Below are positions 43,511 to 56,399 of a DNA stretch of 64,000 bases, one piece after another. Numbering within the stretch: position 1 is the stretch's first letter; each line of letters starts with the position of its first letter. The notes under the pieces were generated by a model. It made no database searches, was not told the origin of the DNA, and saw only the letters and a list, made by a program, of their open reading frames with translations. The DNA is from Epinephelus fuscoguttatus (taxonomy: Eukaryota > Chordata > Actinopteri > Perciformes > Serranidae). The stretch lies in contig NC_064760.1 of NCBI RefSeq assembly GCF_011397635.1, forward strand, positions 24,315,356 to 24,379,355. The letters are read 5' to 3'. The translations under genes were made by a program, and so were the position numbers.

Positions 43511-45889
43511 TCTGGATGACTGACAATCTTCACCAACAGATCACTTGCATAATCATAGTGTTAGATTTGAATTCGGGGGGAGGAGGGAGGACAAAAGTCT
43601 CACCGTGCTTGGCTTTTTTCATGTTATTGCCAAAGTGAGATGTTTCTGTATCATATTTAACAAAAACATATTAGGAATATCCTACTATTCAGCCATATTT
43701 TCTTTAATGTACCACCTGGTAGATGTTCTGAAATCACAAGATAACACAAAGAAACCAAAGTGACAGAATACGAATAACGACAACTTCTTTTAGGAACATC
43801 AACGCCATCCTCCACCACATCAGTCTCCACGGTGAAGTTATCATTGTGGCATCGAGGCACAGCTGGATGGCGTTCAAGATCAAAGCAGCTCATTGACTCT
43901 GAGCGTTATTTCATTTCACACTAGGTTAACAGCACAGACCCACTTTTAGGTGTCGAAGGTGGGAGACATTTTAGGAAGTGACAGTGACAGTAAAACAGAG
44001 ACAGGAGGGGACTAAATAGAGACGTAGCTGTCACAATGCACAAAAGCTGTGTGTGTGACAGCAACAAAACCACAGTGCAAGATGTGCCAACAGATTATAA
44101 GAGGTAATTGTGCTAACTTAGTTTGAACGGCTAATCTGCCCTGGAGCAAGTGTACTTCAGAGGATTGAATCACAACATGTCAACACCCAGATCACTGACC
44201 AATCAGATCACTGTAAAAAAAATATTCAGACATGAACAAAAGTCCTGGATGACAAGAAAAAAGAGAATACCTTTATAGGTTGGTAGAATGAGGCTTTCTA
44301 TTCCCACTCTGGGTTTACAACAGAGATTCTAACAAATGGAGAGATAGTTTCAACACTACAGATAATAAGGATTTTAGCTTTAATTGTGCAATGTTTATTT
44401 AATCCCCGGCGTGATAGCTAACAGTGTGGCTGATTTAACACTGATTCCATCACAGCGGCTCAGAATAAGACAAGACACCTGCGTGATAATAACTGGAAAG
44501 ACTTAGCAGATTGTCTTTTATTAGAAAAATAATCCACACACTGTTAATTGCTCCTGTGAGTCGGAAAAACTTCATCAGTCATTAGCAACTTTTCCACTCT
44601 TGGGTATCAGAGACAGTCTGGCATTACTTTTATTAGCACTGCACTGCTAGCTGCCACCGTTACAGCTTAGCCACATAGACGTTTGCATGGGACATCCAAG
44701 GTTAGAGCTGTGTGCAGTCTCAGCTCAGACTATGAATGCAGCCTTGTCTCTCTTATGGGCCTAATGGGCTGTTTTTGAGCTGCAGCTGGTGTCTGATGTG
44801 AACCAGATCACACACTGCGCTACTGTTTACATGATAGGTCATTACTGTTAAGTCACACTATTAAATCTGCCTGAGACCCCCCCCCGCCCCCCTTTGAATC
44901 TCAACCTGGTTAAATAAATAAAATAAACATGCATCATTAAAAGTAAAAGCTTGTACTACATAATATTTCTACATCACAGCTTTGCATCACTCAAGCTGGG
45001 TTGAGTTTCTATTTCTGGTCACTAGGTATTGGGTTCCACACAGGGACTTTAAAAAATAGATTACTACCGCAGAATGAGGATGGAAAAAGAAGTTAGGAAG
45101 TGACAGAAGGAAACTGAGACCCACATGCACACAGTAAAATTGTCAAAGCTTATTTATGTACAATCAAAGAAACACATCCAATGGGAGGGAACACTTGGTC
45201 ATTTCCTGTCTCTGTGTGACGTACTGTGTAGGCCACAGGAAGTCAAAACTTCACTAGCAAAACATTTCCAATTTTCCAGAGTTTAGCAAAGTGACATATC
45301 AAACTTTCTCCTGATGTTCTGCTGTATTAATTCGGAGGTTGGCATCAGTTCCATCTATCAGTGCTCAAGGTAACCTGTCTGACTTCTGAGCTTCCTCACT
45401 GTGAGGAGACGATAACAGGGATGAGAGGATAACTGAGTGTTTCTGCTAACACATATCTGCACAATCACAAAAATCAAAAGAGATACAGTGAATTTCTGAA
45501 TGTAAAATGTCACCTCATGTCACAGATTGAATGATGTCTGCATACGTATGGTGAATAAAGTGAGCTGGGAAGTCAAATAGGAGGGCTGAGAAGAGAAATG
45601 ACTGCATGACTGAACCCCAAAAATGGGCAGAGAGGAGAGATGTAGTGACACTGATAAGAGGAGAAGGGGAACAGGAAAGGTCAGGAGAGTAGACAAGAGC
45701 TGGGAGAAGGGTAAAGGGGATGAAAGAAATAGTTCTGAAAAATGAATGACTGGAACTCAATTATAATGCCGGGATCAGGATCACTTCACCTTGTACTTCC
45801 TTTCCTCATTCTCCCTCTTCACCCATCTTCCGATTCTCATTCTTTGTTTCTTCAGTTTACTTATTTTTCTTAAAACTGCAGCTTCACTG
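43511..45889. other. non-coding region
   Basis: No exon or clear mobile element. A C-rich run sits at 44877-44891. The stretch at about 44.36-44.62 kb looks less neutral than its surroundings (possible conserved element). Confidence 0.4.
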
Positions 45890-46324
45890 AACTCCAATTA
45901 CCACCTTGTGGTTGTATGCCTCCACCAAGCAGTCAAGTTACAGTGTACGTGTCTGTCCAGACTTAAATGTGGCCATCCCAGTAGAGATGGGGGAAAAAAA
46001 TCGATACAGCATAGTCTCGCAATATTTTTGTGTGGGAGTATCGTACCATCACACAGTGCCAAGTATAGATTTTGTTATTATATAAATTAGTAAAACTACA
46101 AATAAAAATAAACTTTCAGTAGCCTACTAAAATAATGTAATAAATTACTTTTTCAGTCCACTAGATACATTTTGCTGCTGCAAAAAACTGCTTAAGTCAG
46201 ATGAACAGACTGAAAACTTTATCTTATTGGATATAACAGATGTTGGCAAAGTTTTCCTTTGGGGGCATAATTTACAGTTGGAAAAATGTAATTAATTGCA
46301 ATATATTTTATCGCAATACTCAGC

Positions 46325-47182
46325 ATTAATTCATTTTCCATAACCGCTTATCCAGTTGGGGGTCACTGGGGGCAGGGGTTTATCCCAGCTGACGTTGGGT
46401 GAGAGGCGGGGTACACCCTGGACAGGTCGCTAGACTCTCACAGGGCTGACACATAGAGACAGACAATTATTCATGCTCACATTCACACCTACGGACAATT
46501 TAGAGTCACCAATCAACCCGAATGTCTTTGGATTGTGGGAAGAAGCCTTAGGGCGCATTCACACCAGGACTGTCCGAGGGACTTGGTTCAATTGGGCGGG
46601 GAATGCCAAACAATTTCACACCTTTATTTGGTTCGGTTCACTTTCACAGTGCACTTTCATTTAATGCGGACCAAACTGTCTGGACAACGTCACATAGTTA
46701 CAACAGCTGCTCGTGTGGGAACAGTATTGCTTGAAACGACCACTGACCAGGAAGAAAAAAAGCATGAGGAAGAAGAAAACCTGGCTCATCAATTGGCCAG
46801 GACCGAAAACGGAAATCCATCCCCTCCAGCCGGTTTGGTCACCACAAAAACACCAAACACCAAAATGCAATGCGCTCTACGTCACTTCCTCACTTTGGCT
46901 CACTTCCTCTCTTTGGTTCGCTGGATAGTCCGTTTGCATTTCCCACTGTAAGCAAACCGCACCATGGTTAACATGCAAGTGAACCGAATCCCACAGTTTT
47001 CAAGTGGACAAAGGTTCGCTTGTTTGGTCCGCACCTGAATTCGAATGAGCGTTCACACCACTCCCAACAAACCGAACTATCCGTGCAAGCGGACCTGGCT
47101 TCGCAACCTCCCATCCTAGGTTCGACCCAAGAACCCTCTTGCTGTGAGGCGACAGTGCTAACCACTGCACCACCGTGCCGCT
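46325..47182 (-). mobile_element. tRNA-derived SINE, copy 2, with 10-bp target duplication
   Basis: Flanked by the perfect direct repeat AATACTCAGC (46315-46324 and 47183-47192), so the insertion edges are exact. On the minus strand it begins agcggcacggtggtgcagtg, then gttagcactgtcgcctcac with A-box character, has a B-box-like ggttcttgggtcgaacc, and ends ggataagcggttatggaaaa. Its middle is replaced or interrupted by another element. Confidence 0.88.
46551..47100. mobile_element. MITE inside SINE copy 2
   Basis: It begins near agggcgcattcacaccagga and contains tttggttcggttcacttt. The far side has the mirrored gaaccgaatccc, ttgtttggtccgcacctgaa and gagcgttcacacca. These subterminal inverted motifs resemble the element at 31.475-32.046 kb. 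Its exact edges are unclear because some SINE sequence is missing at the junction. Confidence 0.6.
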
Positions 47183-48368
47183 AATACTCAGCGTATCGCA
47201 ACATATTTAAAATCACAATAATATTGTATAGTGACTTGAGTATCGTGATCATATCGTATCGTGGATCCTCTGGTGATTCCCACCCTTACATGACAGTAGA
47301 CAATGGTTCAAATTTGGATTTTGCAACAAAGAAGCTATAAGTTTTAAAACACGGATGCTTCACAAACATCTCCCCCTCGGCAGCACAGGAGATCTATACA
47401 ATCAGTACAGTTTCAAAGTGGATACTCAAGATTGGTGTCACCAATTCAGTAGCTGACCAAATGCCTAACATTCTGTTCCTGAGTTGTGATGCTGAGTAAT
47501 GGCCAGAGAAGTGTTTCTGCGGAACATTATGATGTCACAGTGAAGTTGACCTTTGACCTTTTGGATATAAAATGTCATCACTTTGTAATTTTACTCTGTT
47601 AGACATTTGCGTGTATGTATTCTTAAACTATGGCCTTGCTTTGTGAAGTCATAGTGTCCTTTAACCACCAAAATCTAATCTGTTCATGATTGAGTCCAAA
47701 AAGATGTTTGTGCCAAATTTGAAAAAAAGTCCCTTCAGGCATTTCTAAGATATCATGTTCGTGAGAATGGGATGAACAGATGGACATACAGACAAGTCAA
47801 AAACATAATGCCTCTGGCAATGGCTGTCGTCGGTGTGGAGGCCTAGAAACATACAGTATCAATGTAATGACTGTTCTTTTGGCATTGACACTGGCAAATG
47901 TGTTAGCGTAACAGATTTCAGATAATAGAGTTCTTGGACGACGGTGGTTAGTGTGACACTTCTGCTCAAGGTTTCAATGAAACAGAAACCCTGGTGCTCA
48001 ATCAGAAAAAAAAGCTGCTGCAAAAAAGAAGTGGAAAAGATGTGAGTGTGAAATGACTGTGATGACTCTTCACCAGATGCTTTTTGTTAAAAAAAGACTG
48101 CACTTTGAGTGACTCACCTGATCTAAGAGGGAGCATGTCAGTGATACTTGCTATACTCTATATGTGAGCGTGGGATGGGAAAATGCTTTGGATTGGAAAT
48201 GGTAATGCTGAGGGTACACCACATACTGCTCAGGTAACATCACTCTGAATTATAAGGTAAAAAAAAAATAATCTCTATTTAAGGATATAAAGTGCAGTGT
48301 AACAATGAGTCATTAATCAAACAGAAAATGACACAGACCCCAATATATCAAACTTCTTCATAGAATAG

Positions 48369-49234
48369 AGTCTGTTTCACCCCGAACCACCAAAAACTTT
48401 TGGTATGGTACCTTTAGAACCAAATGTAACCCTTCACACATGGTACCTAGACCCTATACCCTTAAATGTGGGCAGGGTTGTTGTCACTCACTGCTCTGTC
48501 CAGCACCCACTGTATTTCCTCATTACTGGTGAGATGGAAGTCTGCACCTCGTTTATCGTCCACAGGATGAGGCTGCACACAGACATTTTCAGAACAAAGT
48601 AAAACAGGCTCCAGTGAGAGTATCTCTCAACAGGTTATTTAAAAATAGCAAGTTTTGCATTTAGTCCTTCCCAGGCAAGCTCAGGGATTTAATGTTGCTG
48701 GAGCCCACAGGAACAACGCTCCACAACGCTTTTTTTCCCCAGAGTGAGGATTAGAATATATAAAGTTCACATAACCTGGTCGAAACCAATATTTATAAAC
48801 ACTTGAGGATCCACTCATTACTAAAAGTGTATGTCGTAAAAAACTAAAGTAATGGTCAGAGTTGTCACAGTGACATTTAAGGTGTGTTGACTGATTCACG
48901 ACGTAAACTCATGCATTACAAGTTGCCGACAGACTTTCACTTTATAGTTACAGTCAATAAAACTCTCCACGGTATGAACAGAGGTTATATAAGCCTTAAA
49001 ACCAGCCACAACTCAGCCCTGAACAGAGGGGGCCTGTCCGCTATTGACCAGTCAGCAGACTGCAGTGTTCACAGCTCCAACTGTGCGCTAGGTACCCCAA
49101 CAGAGGGAGGACCAAAAATGGGGACAGTATGGAACAGTTCCATTGGTACCATCCACAACTTTTCATAGTGGAAGCAGAAAAAAGCATGCCGAACTGAACT
49201 GAACAGTACCATACTGCTCAGTGGAAACAGGGCT
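48369..49234 (-). mobile_element. ~866-bp non-autonomous DNA element, copy 2
   Basis: Inverted relative to copy 1 at 29165-30024. Shared interior includes (minus strand) ccccatttttggtc, ctctgttggggtacctagc, gctgtgaacactgcagtctg, gcttgcctgggaaggactaa and gtggacgataaacgaggtgc. The ends correspond to agccctgtttccactgagca and agagtctgtttcaccc. No coding capacity. Confidence 0.8.
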
Positions 49235-50790
49235 TTAGTCTCTACCAATTTCATAACAGGTGTGATAAGTTAGATTCTCCTGCAGAATCAAGTCCACACC
49301 ACATTGTGTTACATTATGATATGCATGTGTTTGGCCTTTCAACAGGGAAGGCAAAAGTAGAGTACATTAGTACATGGCAAAAATAATGCTGTTAGGCATG
49401 TACAACACAAAAACATGAGCAAATACATTTTCCAAGCACATATGAGACTGACCTCAGGGCTACAACCAAGATGAAACTGATAAATCGAGCCTGATAATCA
49501 AGCTGTAAGACGCTGGGTCTGAACTTCAAAACAGCTCCATTCAGAGATAATCATCTGAAATGCATGTTTACATTGGAAAGCTAAATTCAAAAAGAAAAAT
49601 ATTTGTGTAGAACTACTGAGAAATCCAACTTACTGTAGTTGTCTTCCAGTTTGTTGGCCATACAATAAAGTATTTGTTTAGGGGAGTGTGCATATGTAAA
49701 TTCAGTAGAAAGTCATTATGATGAATATCAATGAGGTGTTGCTGGATTACCAGCGGTGCACATGCATCTCCTATAACATACTAAAAGCCTTTATTAGTAT
49801 GAGTTTATGACACAGTGCATACAGTAGTTAATTGTGACCAATTTTGCAGCCATTAACTTATTATTTGCTGAGATGTTTAGTGTTGCTAAGTTACAGGCGT
49901 CTACTACTTTTGTGCTGGCAAATGTAACAGCTGAAGGTTGTGTGTTTGTTGTAATGCATGATGTATTTTGAGGAGTTGCAGGACCACAAATATGAGAGGA
50001 GGAATGAAGATTTATGCAAATGAACACTGAAACTAATTACTCACGGCCAATTAACTGCAGTGGTCGAGGTAATTACATCAGAAATTTACAACTGCAGAAA
50101 AAAAAAACATGAAATTGAGGCAGGGTTGAAGCCTTGGTGGCCATTAGAAGGATCACCAGAATAACTTCATCCGACAGCAGTCAGGAGACTTCACCTACAA
50201 GGTGGTGATGAGGGACAATATGTACATAACTGTCATAACTGCTACAGGTGTATGGGTCACATGAAGATGTTAAACAAAAAGAGAAGGACCGAGGAAGATA
50301 TTTCAGGTATAGTAGAGAGTAACATGACAATGAAAACTACAGAAATGACAGCAGAAAAAAAAAATGCATTTAGTGCACTTTATGGGAGTTTTTTGTTCAG
50401 CTCCACAAAACCACAGCTCAAATGAAAATGCCAGCAAAGCAATAACTATTATTTTTCATATTTATTTTTTTTATTGCTGTCCCTTAGTTGCCGTCTGTGT
50501 GATAATGTATTTTTCCTGACGTTAAGCAGCTCACAGCAGAGTTTAGTGTTTAGTGTGTTATGATTGAATCTGCCAATCATGCACTTTTTATACATTGGAT
50601 TTCTTTCACTGCAGTAATCTGAATTTGAAGCTTTTATCATATTTATCATGGTTTTACGTCAACAATGACAAACACAGAGGAAGGCACTGGCACAGAGGAT
50701 AGGATAGTCATTAAATCATAATGTATAGCAGTAGACAATGCTCGTTAGTGGTGGTAATACTTTACCTACAAACACACCTGTTTGTCACCG
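49235..50790. other. non-coding region
   Basis: No gene seen. At 50013-50085 an octamer-like atgcaaat is followed by several TAATTA/CAATTAA-type homeodomain-like motifs, a candidate conserved non-coding element. Confidence 0.4.
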
Positions 50791-52203
50791 ACTACATTTA
50801 CATGCACACTAGCTAATATTCCACAATTATTCCAATAACGACAATATTCAAAATTTGATTTGTGTCATTTAAACAACATATTCACTTTATATATTCCGAA
50901 TTACACTGTATTTCAAACGTAGCATTTAATGAGACACCTAATATGCAGATATTATCTGGGTTTTAATTTGCAATCAGATTTCCATTCGTCTCAATTAACC
51001 CTTCCCTAAGTCCCGCCCCCGGACACAGACTGACCAATCCTAATGTAGCATTGGGCCGGCTCAGACCAGGGTCCGACAACAACCCAGCTGTGCTCTATTG
51101 ACTGTAATGCAGTCATTTCAGATTTCCTTCATTTTTAAGGCTGGTTTTGTGGATTTGGAGCTAAATGTTGTGCCTGGGGCACGTTGTGTATTAATGATAC
51201 TCGATACCTGGATAGGTTGGAAAAAGATATACGTTTCTTCCCTGTTCCAAAACCAAAATCAAACCCTGAAAAGTGTAGGGTTAGCTAGCTAGCTACTGAA
51301 GTTATAGCCTACTGAATGTAGAAAAAAAGACCAACCCTGCTGTACAGGAACCAGTGAAGGGAACCAGGGATACTTGACTGATATTCAAGCAGCTGTGTGT
51401 CATCGCATTGTGCGCAGATGACCGTCTTTTGACTTCCATCCCTGCCCGTTGGGTGGCAGAGGTTCAGGTGCTGGCAGTGGCACGTGGGCGAGGCCAAAAA
51501 CCGTTCATCTGCACACACTGTGATGCCACACAGCTGGTTCAATATTGGCAAAGTTTCCCTTTATATTCATTGTCTTGTGTGGCGATCAGCAGTGATGTGG
51601 TGGTTCACTTTTACACTGTGATCTATAGCCTATAGTTCAGCTTTAGCTTCTAACTATCTTTGTCTTTTTAACCTGTTGTTGCTGCTGAGTCAGTTTGACA
51701 TCCTGGATATATCCTTCAAACACAGACTGTAGACCCTTCTGTCTGCTCCTCTCTGGAATCACTGCTTCATTTTTCCAAAAATATGATATTTCTTCAGAGA
51801 GTGCAGTTAGTTACAGTGTGGGCTCCGTGCTTACTCTGACAGCTTGTTGGACCATCACAAAGGGGTGCTTAGCGAAACGTCAACTGGGGTATGCACTTCA
51901 GTATGCAACAGCCTATTTACAGCTGGCTCTGTGAGTTGCGTCATGGAAATGTTGTACACAAACCAACTTGCCAACAGTCTGCAAGGCTGGGGTCCTATCC
52001 TATTTTGATGCAAAGAAGCAATATGGCACTGGCAGTCCCAGTGGCTCCACTTTTCCATAATTTCCTGTGATAAACGACATCTTAGGGCACACTAATTGGA
52101 CTAAGCATGGCTGTATGTTAACAGGAATATCAATTTTCACCAGCCATGTAAACAGCTATACTATAACTATAAACTATGATATTATGTTCACATAAACGTA
52201 TCC
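50791..52203. mobile_element. ~1.4-kb non-autonomous element with a central hairpin
   Basis: The outer ends are similar in inverted orientation (tacatttacatgcacactag at the left; the complement of the right end is tacgtttatgtgaacataat). Near the middle, arms 51384-51433 and 51493-51542 pair at about 40 of 50 positions around a 59-bp loop. No transposase is visible. Confidence 0.55.
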
Positions 52204-53361
52204 AGTAATTTAACATGCAACCACACTTCATTTCAACCTCCACTATAATAAAATCCTCCCTTCTTTAGTCGCAGCAACATTTCTAACCAGACTTCGGGCA
52301 GGAAAAGAACCAGCTCAAACTTAAAAATTTCATTACAAGAAAGGTTAAGCGTGAAACACCTTTCCCTCCCTGGAAACTGCAGCATTGTATTTCTTTATTT
52401 ATTTCACACTTAATGTGCCTTCAGACAAAGGCTGGGTCCAAAAGAGGAAGATAAGATGAAAGACTCTTTCTGGGTCCTCTAATACTGGGTGGATGCCAGC
52501 ACTGATTGGATAATAAAGATAGAGTGCAAGAGAACAGGCCACTTTGCCAAAAAGCCCTCTCAGAGAGAAGACGATGGCCTCTAATTAATTGCTACAGAGC
52601 TGGACATGGGTCAGAGGTTTGTTTGTTTACACTGTGAGTGGATTTTTATACTTTTATCTTTATGAGAAGCAGCTGGAGTCAGTTTAGTTTAAGACCTTCA
52701 GAGCGAGAATATTTTGTGATCTGAAGAGGCTTTGTTGTTTTCAGGTGTTCGCCCTAAGGTTAAGAAATAAGTGTTGTCAGTGAAAGGTCTCCATGAAAGG
52801 TGTAAGAGGGTACGCGTTTGTGATGTTTGCTCATTGCACTCCAGTGTTTGTTTGTCCAGCTCCTAATAGCAAATGAACAAGTGTAAAATTAAACAAACAA
52901 GACAACCATTCACAAATGAGACATTACTGACTGTCATTAGAGAAATGACTAATTCAAAGGTGTTTCCTCTCTTTTGTACGAGGCTACAGGGAAAAACTAG
53001 AGATGCAGAGAGAGAAAACAGAGACTTTGAACGGATCTGACTGTTTGGCCTGTGAGAGGCACTGTGATCATTACAGCCAGGAATGATGGAGGGATGAAAG
53101 CACAGAGAGAGAGCCTCTGGGAAGATAAAGTGATAAAACAAATTTAATATCTAGGAAATGAAGTATTGAACATGGCTACCTGTGTTCATTCCAGTGGCAC
53201 AAAACGTGGTCAAATATTTAGGTGGATGGAACTGAGGACTGGGTAATATAAACAGGCTATTTCTAATTTAATTAAAGACTAAGGCCAAGCAAGAGTGTGG
53301 AATTGTTTATATTTTTTAGTGCTTTATTAAAGGGACAGCGCACTCTCCAGTCCAAAATACT

Positions 53362-54253
53362 GTTGGAGATATGGCCTTGGAGATGTCTGCCCTCTCTCAA
53401 ATATAATGGAGCTAGATAGAACTCGGCTTGTGGTGTTCAAAGCACACACACACAAAAAAATACACTTGAAAAACTCAACAGCAATGTCTCTTTTGTGATA
53501 TCATAACCTGGCTACTCAAGATAATCCACAGACCTTGTAGTGAGTAGTTTAATATAGAAACTATTTTCTTCCTACTGAACTACACCCACCAACTGAATCA
53601 CGGCGCAGAATGAAGTGTGCATCTACTGCAAGTTCATCTAGCACCACTGAGCTAGCTTATGTTACAGCTCAGTTGAGGAGGATGCCATTAATATTTACAT
53701 CTTGTGCTGTCACAAGCTCAATCATCTCATCTATGAGTAGATGCACACTTCCTTATGCACTGTGATGCAGTTGACAGACATAGTTCAATAAAAAGAAAAT
53801 AGTCCCTATATGAAACTGCTCACAACAAGGCCTGTGGATTATCTTGAGTAACAGGGTCATGATTTCTGTAAAGAGACACTGCAGTTACTTTTTTTAAAAA
53901 GTATTTTTGGCACCTTTAGGACCACATGCCAATTGCCATCTAGTTTAATTATATTCTAGAGCAGTGGTTCCCAACTGGTGATTTGCAGTCCAAAAGTGGT
54001 TTGGAAAGTCTGGTGCATAGCTTTTATTTTGAAGTGCCATTTCCTGCTGTAGAGTGATTGCTGTCTCTGTCAAGTAGCTGTTTGTTAATCAAACTAGCTT
54101 GACGACATAGCCAAATGTAAGTGTGATGCTGAACATATTAAACTATGTGGACCATAAACTAATGAATAAGCAGAAATCTGGACCCCCTGGCTGGACCAGT
54201 TGGGAACCGCTGTTCTAGAGAAGGCAGACATCCCTACAGCTGCTATCTCCAAC
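53362..54253. repeat. long fold-back element
   Basis: Nested inverted homology: gttggagatatggcc near 53.36 kb against gttggagatagcagc (complement near 54.25 kb); ctcaagataatccacagacc (53.51 kb) against the complement near 53.84 kb; and gaagtgtgcatctact against its complement near 53.75 kb. After removing the MITE at 53962-54212 it is a single imperfect palindrome of about 640 bp. Confidence 0.75.
53962..54212. mobile_element. 251-bp hAT-like MITE
   Basis: Terminal inverted repeats CAGTGGTTCCCAACTGG and (complement of the right end) CAGCGGTTCCCAACTGG, 16 of 17 identical. It is flanked by the perfect 8-bp duplication TTCTAGAG (53954-53961 and 54213-54220). It is inserted in the fold-back element. 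Confidence 0.93.
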
Positions 54254-56399
54254 TCTAAGCAACTCACAGCAAAACAGTCAAAATTTATAAATAGCACTAC
54301 AGGTAATAGAAAAAATCTGCACATTTGATTTAGGATGATCATCTACAGATAAGATGTAAAGAACCTCTGAACCTAACGTGACTTTAACAAAGGGCTGAAC
54401 TGCCACATTAATACACAAAAAAGACTGACCACTTGTTTTCTTCATATTTACCAGCACACTTGAGCCACTAGCTTTTGCGACACTTATTAATATCAGACGT
54501 ATTAAAGCACACATGAGGAGCATAAGCAGCTTTTACACATGGATGCCATAAAATCGGTGTTTCGCATCTCACAAATTGCTGTACCAGCAATGTGTTCTCT
54601 AATCAATACTTTCTTTCAGACACCAAGCTACAAAATAAACTGGACTAAATCTAAGGCAATGCCTTAATCAATAAGTTGTCCTCCAATAGTTGGGATCAGC
54701 TGGTTGTTTAAACAGGTTCCTTCAAGCGTGGTATTAATCTCATAACAGACACTGAGAAATAACAGCAACCTACATACAGTATCATTCCCAGCATTCAGAG
54801 TCTGCTACATAATTGAAGGAATCTGAATAGGCTATATCCCCATCATATTAATTTCATAAAAATTTAACCACCAAAGTCATCAGTATGACCCGCAGTATCT
54901 GCTGCCACTTACCCTCCAGCCATCAAGAGTACAATCATCTTTGATTTGGCAGAAGTAACAGTCTCTTTTTAACTGCACACAGTTTTACTTTGCCAAGGAG
55001 AGCACGGGACTCTCTTTACAGATCAGACTCATATTGTCATTTTCACTCCTCCAGCAAACAGAAGTTACTTGCTATACTATAGAGAGCACGCTTTGGGTTT
55101 AGAACGAAGAGATGTCTGATCCCCTTCCAATGGACAGTTTTCTTAGACAACAAAACCAAGCTTTTTTTCTCAGGCATCAGAGCTTCATACTACTATATTG
55201 TAAGCCAAGATGTAAGATTTTTTTTGGCAGCCATTTTTTTGTCATATTTCACTTGTCAACATGAAAACAACTGATCACAGTGGGACGACTCACGATGAAA
55301 GATGGGACCCTGCAGTATTCCGGTCAAAACACATCAAATGTTATATTGAAATTTTACATAAAACTGATAAAATGGCCAAAAAGAACATCTGAAATGGGGC
55401 AAATTATTCATTTTGGGCACACACACACACACTAATGAGAGATGGTGAATGGATCTGTTTTTCAAGGCTTATCACACGACTATAACACTAATTCTGAAAT
55501 GTAACCTTGTAATAATAAATATATTCAGCAAATTAACACAAATAATGACCCTATCAGCTAACACAGCGCCATGTATGCTTCAGTGTAAATGAAGCAAAGC
55601 ACACATTAGTTTGATATTACACAGTACACACACCTCTCATACACCCTCCCTGACGTTTGAGTGCAAATTACTACAAAATCAAGCATGTGTTTCAACCACA
55701 AGGTCACAGGGAAGGACACAAGACTGTCTGGTCACTGACCGTCAGCATTACCCAGGATTTGTGAAAAACTATAAAGCCAAGCAGGAGCTGTTCTATAAAG
55801 CAGGAGGCCTGTCAAGGTTGCATCGATGTGGTGGTTGGTCTGGCCATTTAAAAGATGGATAAAAAGACATGGACTGAACTTGTGATTCTGTGTGTGGTAT
55901 GTGAGCTAAAGACTGATGCCTAAGGCAGGGTTGACTTTGTGTGAGTTCAGTGTTTCTGTGTGTGTGTGTGAGTGTGTGGATGTGAGCAGGGTTATATCTT
56001 TCCTATCACACAGCCAGCTTTGATATCAGCTATACTCCAAAACCCAGAGAGAAACAACTGACTCACAAACGGTCAAGCTTGAAGTGCCACTTTCACCTTT
56101 TGCTTGATGTCAATGAAAAATTCATTGGCAGAATACAAATGATTGATAATATGCGGGAGAGTGCTTATCTGTGTGTTCCTGGCTAAAATGTGAAATATGC
56201 TTCTGACATGCAGCTGGTCTGGCTTTGCCCATGTAGTAAACTTAATACCCTCTATTCAAATTACATGTTTATATCCAGTTTATTTCCTTCGGTTATTATT
56301 TTATGTTCTTTTGTTTTGTTTTGTTTGATACTGCTCTTCCACATATGCTATTAAAATGACAACATTATATGATATGTTAAATTGGTAAAAAGAAAAAAA
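54254..56399. other. non-coding region
   Basis: No gene seen. A short (CA)n lies at 55420-55432. The open frame 55611-55862 has no recognisable family. Confidence 0.4.

Larger units (their letters stand above)
45986..47293. mobile_element. DNA element nested in the interspersed repeat
   Basis: The left end is gatgggggaaaaaaatcgat then acagcatag; the right end is cgatacgatatgat-type sequence closing with ggtgattcccacccttacat. It is flanked by the 7-bp direct repeat CAGTAGA (45979-45985 and 47294-47300), or 8 bp with one mismatch, as in hAT elements. The interior is interrupted by a SINE. Confidence 0.75.
45890..47847 (+). repeat. CTCCG interspersed repeat, copy 2, split by a nested insertion
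   Basis: The left part (45890-45985: ttgtatgcctccaccaagca then gtcaag) and the right part (47294-47847: caatggttcaaatttggatt to ggctgtcgtcggtgtggagg) together match the repeat at 58.56-59.28 kb. They are separated by about 1.3 kb of foreign DNA. Confidence 0.8.

Noticed and set aside
55611..55862. Cysteine-containing 83-codon plus-strand frame considered as a testican N-terminal exon
   Set aside because: It is on the opposite strand to the other relic exons and does not align with the N-terminal cysteine pattern.
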